Source of the DNA: Halanaerobium saccharolyticum
GTDB lineage: Bacteria; Bacillota; Halanaerobiia; Halanaerobiales; Halanaerobiaceae
Direction: 5' to 3'
Assembly (NCBI RefSeq): GCF_003259895.1
Contig: NZ_QLME01000001.1
Location: 280,819 to 344,818, forward strand
Length of the DNA: 64,000 nucleotides
The translations under genes and the position numbers were made by a program. Position 1 is the stretch's first letter. Each line of letters opens with the position of its first letter. The notes beneath the pieces are model-generated. The model searched no databases and had not been told where the DNA came from. It saw only the letters and a program-made list of their open reading frames with translations. Of the stretch, positions 8,063 to 16,170 are shown piece by piece.

Positions 8063-9343
8063 TTAATTAAACAAATTTGGTAAAAAAGTTGTTAATGCTG
8101 GGATAAAGGTAACTAAAAGCACTACTAAAATCATACCCGGCCATAAGATCATGGTTGATTTAGCCGTTTTTTCCATTGTAGTTTTACCTACAGAACAGCC
8201 GACAAACAATCCTGTTCCAACCGGAGGTGTGGTTAAACCGATTCCTAAATTAAGTAATAGAACCACAGCAAAGGTTATAGAACTCATTCCCAGAGACTGG
8301 ACCACAGGTAATAAAACAGGGGTCACAATAACTATTAGAGGTGCAACATCCATTACCATTCCCAGTAGAATAAGCAGAATGTTAATTAATAGAAAAATAA
8401 TTATTCTATTTGTAGTCAGTGATAAAAAGAAATTGGTTACCAGAGCCGGCACCTGCAGGTAGGTAATGATCCAGCCAAATGCAGAAGCAGCACCAATCAG
8501 AAATAAAACAGTACAGATAGTTTTTACACTTTCTACTACTATTGGGAATAGATCTTTAAAAGTAATTTCTTTATAAATGAAAATTCCTAAAAATGCAGCA
8601 TATAAAACCGCAATCGCTGAGGCCTCAGTTGCAGTAAAAATACCAAAAGCAATTCCCCCCACAATTATGACAGCGGCCAATAAACTTAGCAAACCATCTT
8701 TGGTTATCTGTATAGATTCCTTAAATGACGGTCTTTTTTCACGCGGATAATCTCTTTTGATTGCAATAAAATAACTGGTGATCATCAGGGATAAACCCAC
8801 CATAATCCCCGGAATATAACCAGCCAAAAATAAATCTGCGATCGAAACTCCCCCTGCTGCCATTGCAAAAATTATCATATTATGGCTGGGCGGAATAATA
8901 ATGCCCTGAGTTGAAGAGGCAACAGTAATCGCAGTAGCAAATTCGCGATCATAACCTTTTTCTACCATCATGGGAATCATAATTGGTCCGGTGGAAGAAA
9001 TATCTGCAATTGCAGATCCAGAAACTCCACCAAAAAACATTGACTGCACACAATTTACCATAGCCAGTCCACCTTTAAACGGTCCAACTAAAATATAAGC
9101 AAAATCAACTATTCTTTTTGCTATTCCCCCTTTAGCCATTATTGAACCGGCCAGGACAAACAGGGGAATTGCTATCAAAGGAACAGATTGAACTCCTCGT
9201 GCAATTCTCTGGGCTACGATTAAGGGGGGAATCCCCATAGCTATGGCTGTTAACAAAGAGGATGTTGCCAGACAAAAAGCTATAGGAAGACCAATTACCA
9301 GAAAAAATGAGAATGTAGAAACTAAAACCCAGATTGGTTCCAT
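8063..9343 (-). CDS. dctM: TRAP transporter large membrane subunit (DctM)
   Basis: A 426-residue polytopic membrane protein with about 11-12 hydrophobic helices. It carries family motifs such as GGVSGSAIADISSTGPIMIPMM and the GIIIPPSHNMIIFA hairpin loop. This is the ion-coupled transport subunit. It forms an operon with dctQ (20-base gap) and the dctP binding-protein gene upstream, and runs into kduI. The association with KduI/KduD points to a uronate or similar sugar acid as the substrate (inference). Confidence 0.92.
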   Translation of the reverse strand: MEPIWVLVSTFSFFLVIGLPIAFCLATSSLLTAIAMGIPPLIVAQRIARGVQSVPLIAIPLFVLAGSIMAKGGIAKRIVDFAYILVGPFKGGLAMVNCVQSMFFGGVSGSAIADISSTGPIMIPMMVEKGYDREFATAITVASSTQGIIIPPSHNMIIFAMAAGGVSIADLFLAGYIPGIMVGLSLMITSYFIAIKRDYPREKRPSFKESIQITKDGLLSLLAAVIIVGGIAFGIFTATEASAIAVLYAAFLGIFIYKEITFKDLFPIVVESVKTICTVLFLIGAASAFGWIITYLQVPALVTNFFLSLTTNRIIIFLLINILLILLGMVMDVAPLIVIVTPVLLPVVQSLGMSSITFAVVLLLNLGIGLTTPPVGTGLFVGCSVGKTTMEKTAKSTMILWPGMILVVLLVTFIPALTTFLPNLFN

Positions 9344-9363
9344 AAATTACTACCTCCTATTTT

Positions 9364-9843
9364 TCATTTAAAATAATAAAGTCTAATTCGATTTATTAAT
9401 TTTATAATAGCAAATAAAGCCATCAGGACTGCTGTCACAGGTATAATTGCATATGTAAAACCTATTGGAATTCTGAGAGCAGACAGAGTTCCCCCAGTAT
9501 TGAGTGTCATAGTTAATCCATAGTTAAAAAATAGAATAGAGAAAATAGCAATAATCAAATCACTTAATACTCTAACCCAGATTGTTATTCCTGCAGGCAA
9601 ACTCTCTACTACAAAATTCAAGCCAATATGACGATTATCCCAGACAGCTCCACTTGCTCCCAAAAAGACTATCAACATCATCATAATAACCGATAATTCC
9701 TGCAGCCAAAACACTCCTGTGTTTAAAACATATCTAAAAAATATCTGACAGCTAATCACAGTTGTTAATAAAATTATCATTACCGAAGTAAAATAAGTAA
9801 GATATCTTTCAATTTTATCTATCACTAAAACTAATCTATCCAT
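9364..9843 (-). CDS. dctQ: TRAP transporter small membrane subunit (DctQ)
   Basis: A 159-residue protein with four hydrophobic helices (roughly 15-40, 50-68, 85-108 and 125-148), the DctQ topology. WLQELSVIMMMLIVFLGASG near the second helix matches the family. It starts with AAGGAAAGG upstream of ATG, 75 bases after the dctP stop; a stable stem-loop lies in that gap. It is needed as the partner of DctM. Confidence 0.9.
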   Translation of the reverse strand: MDRLVLVIDKIERYLTYFTSVMIILLTTVISCQIFFRYVLNTGVFWLQELSVIMMMLIVFLGASGAVWDNRHIGLNFVVESLPAGITIWVRVLSDLIIAIFSILFFNYGLTMTLNTGGTLSALRIPIGFTYAIIPVTAVLMALFAIIKLINRIRLYYFK

Positions 9844-9867
9844 TTTAATAATCCTTTCCTTTGAGTA

Positions 9868-9901
9868 ATACGGCTATGATCCTCCCAGATCATAACCGTA
9901 T
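9868..9901 (-). other. Stem-loop between dctP and dctQ
   Basis: ATACGGTTATGATC pairs with GATCATAGCCGTAT around a short loop (one G-U wobble). It is not followed by a run of T, so it is more likely an mRNA-stabilising or processing hairpin that raises binding-protein expression over the membrane subunits than a full terminator. Confidence 0.75.
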
Positions 9902-9918
9902 TAATATTAAGATTATTA

Positions 9919-10908
9919 TTAATAATTTACAATTGACTCTATTAACTCTTCTCCATTAGGAATCTGCTGGCCGTATTTCTCATAAATCGGAGTTACAACT
10001 TCCTGGAAATCCTCAATATTATCTACTTCATTAAAGATCATGCCTTCTTCTTTTAATTCTTTTTTAGCCTGACCTACATAATCTCCCCAGATACTTGACT
10101 GATAAATTGCAGTTGCTTCTGCAGCATCCATTATTGCCTCTTTTGTTTCTTCATCTAAGTCTGCAAAGAGATCATTTCTCATAATTAAAATATCAGGTAT
10201 GGAAACATGACGGGTATAAGAATAATATTCAGCTACTTCCTGCATATTAAAGGTAATAACTGTAGGCTCATTATTTTCCCAGCCGTCAATTACTCCCTGC
10301 TGTAAAGCTACATAAACTTCGCCCTGACCCATTGGAACTGCTGTTGCTCCAAAAGCATTTATGGTTTCAATTAAAGGCTGACTTCCCATAACTCTAATCT
10401 GTAAACCTTCTAAATCTTCGGGCTTTCTAATCGGACGAACAGCATTGGTAACACTTCTAAATCCAGCGTCGAAGAAACTTAAGCCTTTAAATCCTTCTGC
10501 TTCTAAATCAGTCATTAATTCTTCCCCAATCGGACCTCTTAATACTGCATGCTGATGTTCAATATCTCTAAATATAAATGGCAAACTTAAAACCTGCAGG
10601 CTTTCGGAAAATTGTCCCAGAGGAGCAGAAGAAACCTTAGCCATATCAACTGTTCCCAGCTGTAATCCTTCTATATAATCCTGTTCTTCTCCCAGCTGGC
10701 CACCGGCAAAAATGGTAATTTCTACTTCGCCATCTGTATTCTAATTTACTCTTTTTGCAAAAAATTCTAAAGAACTATGAACTGGATGAGATTCTGGTAA
10801 AACTGATGCTAGAGACCACTCATAAGTTGCAGCAAAAGTCATCACAGTGTTGGCCATTAATAGGACAAAAACAAAAATGCTGATCAAAAATAATTTCTTA
10901 AATTTCAT
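9919..10908 (-). pseudogene. dctP: TRAP substrate-binding protein DctP interrupted by an in-frame amber codon
   Basis: The true start is ATG 10908, with AGGAGG 7 bases upstream, giving a signal peptide (MKFKKLFLISIFVFVLL...FAA). Codon 56, at 10741-10743, is TAG. Reading on in the same frame gives NTDGEVEITIFAGGQLG and then a normal DctP to 9919, with no other lesion. The full length of 329 codons is normal for the family. Hallmarks are present: FRSVTNAVRPI with the carboxylate-clamping Arg region, and the GLQIRVMGS motif. The amber sits where relatives have a charged residue (often Glu or Lys), so one base change (GAG or AAG to TAG) would explain it. It may be a recent nonsense mutation, a sequencing error, or a suppressed codon. 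Without readthrough the transporter would lack its receptor. Confidence 0.9.
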
Positions 10909-11235
10909 TTTATTCCTCCTAGGTTTTATTATTCTAATTAGTTTAATCTTAGTGCCTTTTAAATCCTGATCTCTCACCCTCCTTTCTCTAATCTTATTAG
11001 TTCCTATCTCAACTATATGTCAGGCCCTGAAGATAAGGGCAGATACCCGGTGCTCATTTTAGGTAATTGTAAAAATGAGAAAATATTTGTATATAAAATA
11101 ATTTTCTGAAAATTTACAGGTTAAATAATTCTCTTCTGTATTTCATTTATCATAATAATTTTACCGAACAGAATTACATTTTTCATATATATGAAAAACT
11201 TTTCAATAAGCTGGCTAAAAAAATTTGTTTTTTTT
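10909..11235. promoter_or_regulatory. Upstream region of the TRAP/uronate operon
   Basis: This 327-bp gap between dctP and iclR holds no gene I can support. It contains a perfect palindrome at 11179-11198, a small hairpin (GCCCT/AGGGC) at 11024-11040 and very AT-rich sequence. The promoter of the dctP-kdu operon should lie here; I could not place a convincing -35/-10 pair. Confidence 0.6.
11179..11198. promoter_or_regulatory. Perfect palindrome, candidate IclR-family operator
   Basis: Two TTTTTCATAT half-sites meet head to head in a 20-bp perfect palindrome upstream of the dctP operon. A near-copy with one base missing lies just upstream of the iclR gene (12034-12050). Sharing between an IclR-type gene and its neighbouring operon is the usual arrangement for an autoregulated KdgR-like repressor. 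Confidence 0.65.
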
Positions 11236-12018
11236 TTAAGATAATTGATAGCCAAGTTTAAAAGAAATATTTAAGGCCTCATGATGGATCGTGTTAACTA
11301 AATTATCCCTATTCTTTTTAACCCTTTCAGTATCACCGGTTATTCCCAGGGCAGCAACCACATTCTTTTCTGCATTATAAACAGGAACCGCCAGACAGGT
11401 TGTCCCCAGAAAAACTTCTTCTCGGTCAACAGCATAACCATTATTCCTGATATCTTCTAATTCAGCTTCTAGTTGATCTCGCTCAGTTATTGTATTTAAG
11501 TTAAATGGCTTTAATTTAATATTATCTAACAATTTTTTTCTTTTCGCTTCCGGCTGAAAGGCAAGCAATACTTTACCGGCTGCTGGAGCATATAACGGAA
11601 GACTTAAGCCCACAGTTCCCCTTGTTTTTTTATTATTAGGGGTTTCTATTATTTCCAGAAAATATAAATTTTCTTCAAAGATAATTCCTAACTGAGAAGT
11701 CTCACCGGTTTCTCTGGTAAGTTCCCGCATGTACTGCATAGAAATATCTCTTAAATCACGAATGTACTTAACATTATTACCCAGTTTAAATAATTTAAAG
11801 CCAAGGCTGTATCTTTTTGTTGACTCATCTCTTTCAATCAACTGATAATCCTCTAATGTTTTTAAAATCTTATGGGAAGTTCCATTTGGAATTTTAAGAT
11901 CTTTAGCAATATCAGACATATTCTTTTTCTCTTTTGTCTCTGCTAAATATTCAAGGACCTTAATTGATCTTTCAAGTGTAGATTCTTTGCTCTTAGCATT
12001 GTTTGGAATTAAAATCAC
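11236..12018 (-). CDS. IclR-family transcriptional regulator, probable uronate (KdgR-like) regulator
   Basis: 260 residues. An N-terminal winged helix (about 15-75, with MSDIAKDLKIPNGTSHKILKTLEDYQLIERD) is followed by the IclR ligand domain (about 85-255), which has LGTTCLAVPVYNAEKNVVAALGITG. Family assignment is firm. IclR proteins of this type control KDG/uronate catabolism, and the gene sits directly upstream of the TRAP-kdu operon. The start codon is GTG at 12018, but its Shine-Dalgarno-like GAGG is almost adjacent, so the exact start is uncertain. A palindrome shared with the operon upstream region suggests that the protein regulates both itself and the operon. Confidence 0.85.
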   Translation of the reverse strand: MILIPNNAKSKESTLERSIKVLEYLAETKEKKNMSDIAKDLKIPNGTSHKILKTLEDYQLIERDESTKRYSLGFKLFKLGNNVKYIRDLRDISMQYMRELTRETGETSQLGIIFEENLYFLEIIETPNNKKTRGTVGLSLPLYAPAAGKVLLAFQPEAKRKKLLDNIKLKPFNLNTITERDQLEAELEDIRNNGYAVDREEVFLGTTCLAVPVYNAEKNVVAALGITGDTERVKKNRDNLVNTIHHEALNISFKLGYQLS

Positions 12019-12033
12019 CTCATTTTGAAATAC

Positions 12034-12050
12034 TTTTCATATATATAAAA
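12034..12050. promoter_or_regulatory. Imperfect palindrome upstream of iclR, candidate operator
   Basis: TTTTCATATATATAAAA is the same motif as the perfect palindrome at 11179-11198 with one base lost from the right half. It lies about 16 bases upstream of the GTG start, a position suited to autorepression. Confidence 0.55.
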
Positions 12051-12197
12051 TGTTTTTCAGCAAATTAATTATGACCCGCAGCATTAAATTTGTCAAGAAG
12101 TTTTTTGAATATTTTAATTTCATGCTGAAGTTCAATCATTTTAGGCTTTATATGGCTGGATACAGGAATTATAACGAAATTTGATTAATCTTAAAAG

Positions 12198-12226
12198 AAA
12201 AACAGCTCTCAATTAAGAAAGCTGCT
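12198..12226 (-). terminator. Rho-independent terminator after the lacI-type gene, repeat copy 3
   Basis: This has the same 28-base hairpin sequence as 3363-3391 and 4247-4275. It lies about 45 bases after the stop of the LacI-family gene and, read on the minus strand, ends in a T run. Confidence 0.82.
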
Positions 12227-12271
12227 CTTAAATTTCTTATTTTATTTTAAAAAAATATTCTCTAATAATTA

Positions 12272-13279
12272 TTACAGTTTCCTGGTCGAATTCCTGACTA
12301 TCAGTTCTGTATCAATTATTTCGGGCTCGACCTTCTCTTCCTGATTATTAATCAGCTCGATAACCATATTAGCTGCTTCTATCCCCATCTCTTCCTTTTT
12401 CTGACAGACTGTAGTCAGTGCTGGGTTTAAATACTGGCTAATTTCAATGTCGTCAAAACCAACAATAGAAAAATCGTCCGGCACTTTGAGACCAGCTTCT
12501 TTGATCGCCTGCATTGCTCCAACTGCTATTTCATCACCCTGACAGAAAATTGCTGTTGGTTTATCTTCTAATCGCAAAATTTCTTTCATCGCCTGATAGC
12601 CACCATCCACACTAAACCGACCCTGAATTACCCATTCATCTCTGATTTCTAAGTTCTGAGCTTTCATTTCAGCTTTATAACCGGCCAGTCTTTTTTGAGT
12701 TGGAACAGTTATTTCTTCACCCTCAATAGTAGCAATCTTTTGATGTCCCAGTTCTGTCAGATGCCTGACAGCTTTGCGAGCACCTTCTTCGTTATCCGAA
12801 ATAATATAAGAGGCGCGCTCAGCAGACATATCAAGATCAATAAAAACTGAAGGAATTTTCGCATTCAAAAGTTCCGCTAATTTAGGATCGTCTTTGGGCA
12901 TCCCCATTAAAATAGCCCCATCAACATTACGGAACTGACACTTTTCTAAATAACTAAACTGATCCTCCCAGTTAGCAGAAAATAAGATCATATCATAATT
13001 ATTTTCCAGCAGCTTTTCTTCCAACCCCGATATAATACCTCTAAAAAACGGATGCTTAACTCCACTATCCTGGTGATCCTTAAAAAAGAGACCGACCAGA
13101 AAAGATTTATTTGTTCTTAAAGATTGTGCATTGGCATTTGGTCGATAGTTATTTTCTTCAATAATTTTTAAAACCTTTGCCTTTGTGACTTCCCCAATAT
13201 CGTCATAACCATTCATTACCTTGGAGACAGTTGCTACTGAAACCCCTGCCTTTCTGGCAATATCCTTAATTGTCAGCAT
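12272..13279 (-). CDS. LacI-family transcriptional regulator
   Basis: 335 residues. The N-terminal helix-turn-helix (TIKDIARKAGVSVATVSKVMNG, with a YRPNANAQSLRT hinge) is followed by a periplasmic-binding-protein-like sugar domain ending in DTELIVRNSTRKL. It is complete and has its own terminator, standing alone between the uronate locus and the vapBC pair. A uronate or pectin-derived effector is plausible from position, but no operator can be assigned. Its domain layout is the same as that of the regulator at 23317-24321. Confidence 0.9.
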   Translation of the reverse strand: MLTIKDIARKAGVSVATVSKVMNGYDDIGEVTKAKVLKIIEENNYRPNANAQSLRTNKSFLVGLFFKDHQDSGVKHPFFRGIISGLEEKLLENNYDMILFSANWEDQFSYLEKCQFRNVDGAILMGMPKDDPKLAELLNAKIPSVFIDLDMSAERASYIISDNEEGARKAVRHLTELGHQKIATIEGEEITVPTQKRLAGYKAEMKAQNLEIRDEWVIQGRFSVDGGYQAMKEILRLEDKPTAIFCQGDEIAVGAMQAIKEAGLKVPDDFSIVGFDDIEISQYLNPALTTVCQKKEEMGIEAANMVIELINNQEEKVEPEIIDTELIVRNSTRKL

Positions 13280-13430
13280 TCAAATCAACCCTTTTTTTTA
13301 TTACATATATTTCCCCTATTATTATCCTGTCTTCTATTTTATCATTAATTTACTGCTACTTACAAGCATTTTGACTTTTTTGTCGAAAAACAAACTAAAT
13401 TGATTTAGTAAATTCTTAAGCTATAATCAA

Positions 13431-13901
13431 TTATGAAGATTTAATTTCCAATTCTTTAAAGTGATTTCGATAAAAACCCCGGTCTCGGCTCAATAGTAGA
13501 TCTGCATTTTCTACTGCATGAGCTGCTATAATAAAATCTGCCATTATATGCTGTCTGGAAGTTATTTTACTGCCGCAATCTGAACAATAAAAAGTGTTTT
13601 TTGAACCACACTTACTGCATTCTAATTGACTATCTCGATTTTGATTATATTCTTTCCAGGCAGCCGCGGCAAACTGCAGTCCTTTTTTACCAATAGATTT
13701 AAGCTGTATATTTGAATCTTTCAGAAAACTATCCAATAAAGCTGGATTGTTAAAGTGAGCAGCAAGTTCTGCATAAACTATTTGAGAAATAATTAAATTC
13801 TGTGAACTGTAGTTTAAAATTAATTTTAGGGAACTGTCTTTATAGTCGGGATCAGCTAATAAAATATCAAATAGAATGTTTGTATCAACCGCAATCTGCA
13901 T
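13431..13901 (-). CDS. vapC: VapC-type PIN-domain toxin with an inserted zinc ribbon
   Basis: 156 residues. PIN acidic residues are Asp6 (AVDTNILFD), Glu45, Asp122 (MADFIIAAHA) and Asp140 (LLSRDRGF), consistent with a Mg-dependent RNase. Between the third and fourth conserved blocks lies a four-cysteine knuckle, Cys95-Cys98 and Cys106-Cys109 (CSKCG...CSDCG), typical of zinc binding. It overlaps the upstream antitoxin gene by 17 bases. Most short VapC toxins lack such an insert; it may stabilise the fold or contribute to RNA recognition. PIN-toxin identity is strong, the zinc role inferred. Confidence 0.85.
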   Translation of the reverse strand: MQIAVDTNILFDILLADPDYKDSSLKLILNYSSQNLIISQIVYAELAAHFNNPALLDSFLKDSNIQLKSIGKKGLQFAAAAWKEYNQNRDSQLECSKCGSKNTFYCSDCGSKITSRQHIMADFIIAAHAVENADLLLSRDRGFYRNHFKELEIKSS

Positions 13902-14118
13902 TACCCCTCAACTCCTCAACTAATTGATCACTTCTCTTATTCTCATTTAAAATTCCTACATAGTTTTTGATTTTATTCTGATCAACTTTTTTTTCAAAAT
14001 AATAGCCCTGTTTACTCTCTTTAATTATTAACTGATCACCTTTATTCAAATTCAGTTTTTCCCGTAATTTTTTGGGGATTGTAATCTGGCCTTTGGAAGA
14101 GATTTTAACCTGATACAT
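13885..14118 (-). CDS. vapB: AbrB/MazE-type antitoxin (VapB)
   Basis: 77 residues. The N-terminal swapped-hairpin DNA-binding domain reads KISSKGQITIPKKLREKLNLNKGD, a textbook SpoVT/AbrB motif, and the C-terminal half is a short toxin-binding tail. GAGGGTGA precedes ATG. It overlaps vapC by 17 bases, so the two are co-translated. Such antitoxins repress their own operon; an inverted repeat sits just upstream at 14141-14160. Confidence 0.9.
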   Translation of the reverse strand: MYQVKISSKGQITIPKKLREKLNLNKGDQLIIKESKQGYYFEKKVDQNKIKNYVGILNENKRSDQLVEELRGNADCG

Positions 14119-14140
14119 AAGCTCACCCTCTTATTTTTGA

Positions 14141-14160
14141 GTAAGAATAATATTCCTTAC
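14141..14160. promoter_or_regulatory. Inverted repeat upstream of vapBC, candidate operator
   Basis: GTAAGAATAATATTCCTTAC is palindromic apart from two mismatched positions. It lies 23 bases upstream of the vapB start, where an AbrB-type antitoxin/toxin complex would bind for autoregulation. Confidence 0.6.
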
Positions 14161-14195
14161 TTTTATTATACTACTATTTGAGTAAAAAATGCAAT

Positions 14196-14245
14196 AAAAA
14201 ATCGGCAGCAACCAGGATTAAACTTAACTGATCTGCTGCCGATTT
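14196..14245 (-). terminator. Terminator of the nitroreductase gene
   Basis: On the minus strand AAATCGGCAGCA and TGCTGCCGATTT pair around a loop of about 25 bases and are followed by TTTTTT. It begins about 13 bases after the stop codon. Confidence 0.9.
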
Positions 14246-14257
14246 GAATAAAACTAT

Positions 14258-14857
14258 TTATTTATAAACTTCAATTCTCTCTGCTAAGGGTTCAAATTCC
14301 TTTTCGTCTGGCTCTTCTACCGGGTTGCCAAATGGCATTTGAGCCACAAGGCGCCACTCTTCCGACACCTCCCATTCAGCCTTCACATCTTCAACTATTA
14401 ATTCTGTATAATGCTGAAGAGATGCACCAAGTCCTTCTGTCTCCAGCATTGTCCAGACATTATACTGCAGCATTCCACTGGAGTGCTGGGACCACTTCGG
14501 AAAATTTTCGCTGTAGAGGGGAAAACGCTGCTGCAGATCTTCCACTATTTCCATATCTTCAAAAAAGAGAACCGTCCCATAACCGCTCCGGAATCCATCA
14601 ATTTTATCTTTAGTTGAGTCAAAATCTTCTTCCGGCACCACAGGGCGTAAATTGGATTCAACTATATTCCAGAACTTATTATGCTCCTCATCAAATAGAA
14701 GAATCACCCGTCCTGTCTGAGAATTAAAAGAAGTCGGTGTGTATTTAAGCGCATGTTCAACAACTTCTTCGACCTTTTTTTCCGGTACTATCTTTTTGTC
14801 ATTTATATTATAATAGCTTCTTCTTTCTTTTGTTGCCTGATAAATATCTTTTGCCAT
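14258..14857 (-). CDS. Nitroreductase-family FMN oxidoreductase
   Basis: 199 residues from ATG 14857, whose GGAGG lies 8 bases upstream; the longer in-frame ATG at 14872 overlaps that ribosome site and is unlikely. The family signature is RRSYYNINDKKI at the N-terminus (FMN phosphate arginines), TPTSFNSQTGRVILL near 45-60, and a C-terminal block with LGASLQHY and PFGNPVEEP. These proteins reduce nitro compounds, quinones or related substrates with NAD(P)H. It is monocistronic, flanked by its own terminator and that of wrbA. Substrate unknown. Confidence 0.88.
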   Translation of the reverse strand: MAKDIYQATKERRSYYNINDKKIVPEKKVEEVVEHALKYTPTSFNSQTGRVILLFDEEHNKFWNIVESNLRPVVPEEDFDSTKDKIDGFRSGYGTVLFFEDMEIVEDLQQRFPLYSENFPKWSQHSSGMLQYNVWTMLETEGLGASLQHYTELIVEDVKAEWEVSEEWRLVAQMPFGNPVEEPDEKEFEPLAERIEVYK

Positions 14858-14892
14858 TTTTAAAACCTCCATTTATTATTTAAGTTTTTATG

Positions 14893-14921
14893 TAAAAACC
14901 CCGGCTTTTAGGGCCAGGGCT
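14893..14921 (-). terminator. Terminator downstream of wrbA
   Basis: AGCCCTGGC, a short loop, then GCCGGGGT followed by TTTT on the minus strand. It lies about 105 bases after the wrbA stop and upstream of the nitroreductase start. Confidence 0.75.
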
Positions 14922-15026
14922 TTTGAGAATATATTGGAAATCTATTTGCTTAAATTCAATTTAACATTGCAATTTAAGTTAGCTTTCTTTATTAATCTTA
15001 AACTGAGTTTTTGACACTAAAATTTA

Positions 15027-15653
15027 TTATTTAGTAGATTTAATTCCTTTAGCAACTCTGGCTACTCTTTTGGCAAGTCTGCCTGCCATTTTCAGGTCGC
15101 CCTCTGTTGGCTGCATACTGCCATCACTGCCGGCAACTGTAGATGGACCATATGGTGAACCACCATGGAAATCATCTGCACTTAATTCCGGGTTCTGTCC
15201 ATAAGTTGAACCTACAAAGATCATGCCAAAGTGAATAAGTGGTATCATGGAGCTTAAAATAGTACTTTCCTGACCACCATGAAGTGTATTAGAACTGCTC
15301 ATAATACCGGTTGCTTTATCTTCCAACTTACCTTCTGCCCAGAGTCCACCAGCAGTATCAATAAACTGCTTAACCTGAGCCGGCATATTACCAAATCTAG
15401 TTGGAATACCCCAGACAATACCATCTGCCCATTCCAGATCTGCTAAAGTAACTTCTGCTACATCTGATTGAACTTCCTGTGCCTGAAGATAAGGATCCTG
15501 ACCGGACATTGCCTTTTTAGCTGCTTCCAGTTCCGGAATTTTGCGCAGCTTTACTTGATAATCATTGTTTTCTGCTGCAGCATCTCGAGCTGCCTTTGCC
15601 ATCTGATACATGTGTCCATAAGAACTGTAATATGTGATTAATAATTTAGTCAT
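15027..15653 (-). CDS. wrbA: NAD(P)H:quinone oxidoreductase, WrbA-type flavodoxin-like protein
   Basis: 208 residues, close to the usual 198-210. It starts LLITYYSSYGHMYQMAKAA (FMN phosphate loop) and has GIVWGIPTRFGNMPAQVKQFID and the WrbA-specific TLHGGQESTILSSMIPLIHFGMIFVG. It performs two-electron quinone reduction and protects against oxidative damage. It is a single gene with a GGGAGG ribosome site. Confidence 0.93.
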   Translation of the reverse strand: MTKLLITYYSSYGHMYQMAKAARDAAAENNDYQVKLRKIPELEAAKKAMSGQDPYLQAQEVQSDVAEVTLADLEWADGIVWGIPTRFGNMPAQVKQFIDTAGGLWAEGKLEDKATGIMSSSNTLHGGQESTILSSMIPLIHFGMIFVGSTYGQNPELSADDFHGGSPYGPSTVAGSDGSMQPTEGDLKMAGRLAKRVARVAKGIKSTK

Positions 15654-15786
15654 TAATAATACCTCCCCAAAAATATCTTGCTTAATTTTAAGTAAAATGA
15701 TTCATTTTCATTGGTTCCAGATTCGATTCATTAGTTCCATATCCGAGCTTTTTACTCCGGATTCAGCTCAAAAAAATTTATATTAA

Positions 15787-15810
15787 TTATCCCCATTTAA
15801 CCGGGGATAA
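15787..15810 (-). terminator. Terminator of the DUF2892 gene
   Basis: TTATCCCC and GGGGATAA pair around an 8-base loop, starting 9 bases after the stop; a T-rich stretch follows after about 10 bases on the minus strand. Confidence 0.7.
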
Positions 15811-15818
15811 TAAATTAA

Positions 15819-16010
15819 CTATTTATCCTTCCGGGTATTAATTCCCAAAAGTTTGTACAGCATGCAGTTACCTGACAATCCCGTGTAGAGAGGGATGATT
15901 CCCAAAATACCAAAATATCTGGCGTTTCCTTCGACAAAGAAAAACATCGACAGCAGAACAATACCGATTATTATCCTGATCCACTTATCAGTTTGACCAA
16001 CGTTTTTCAT
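15819..16010 (-). CDS. DUF2892 (YgaP-like inner membrane) small protein
   Basis: 63 residues: a short N-terminal MKNVGQTDKWIRIIIG typical of the family, two membrane helices (about 11-27 and 32-50) and a conserved GNCMLYKLLGI ending. Family members are small membrane proteins, in some organisms attached to rhodanese domains, of unknown function here. It is monocistronic with its own terminator. Confidence 0.85.
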   Translation of the reverse strand: MKNVGQTDKWIRIIIGIVLLSMFFFVEGNARYFGILGIIPLYTGLSGNCMLYKLLGINTRKDK

Positions 16011-16170
16011 TATTTTTCCCCCTTCATTTTTAGATTCAAATTTCGAAATTTTAATAGTTATTTTTATTTACTAATTATAAATTAACATCTAAGCTGAAAA
16101 CTTTCTGTATCATTGATTACATATTAAGAATTAAATTGAGTGCAATTCGATTTATTTAAACCAATGGTTA

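Noticed and set aside
10741-10743. Pyrrolysine codon in dctP
   Set aside because: Pyrrolysine is so far tied to methylamine methyltransferases and a few others. No pyl gene is in the window, so a nonsense mutation or error is simpler. The observation is kept as an amber codon only.
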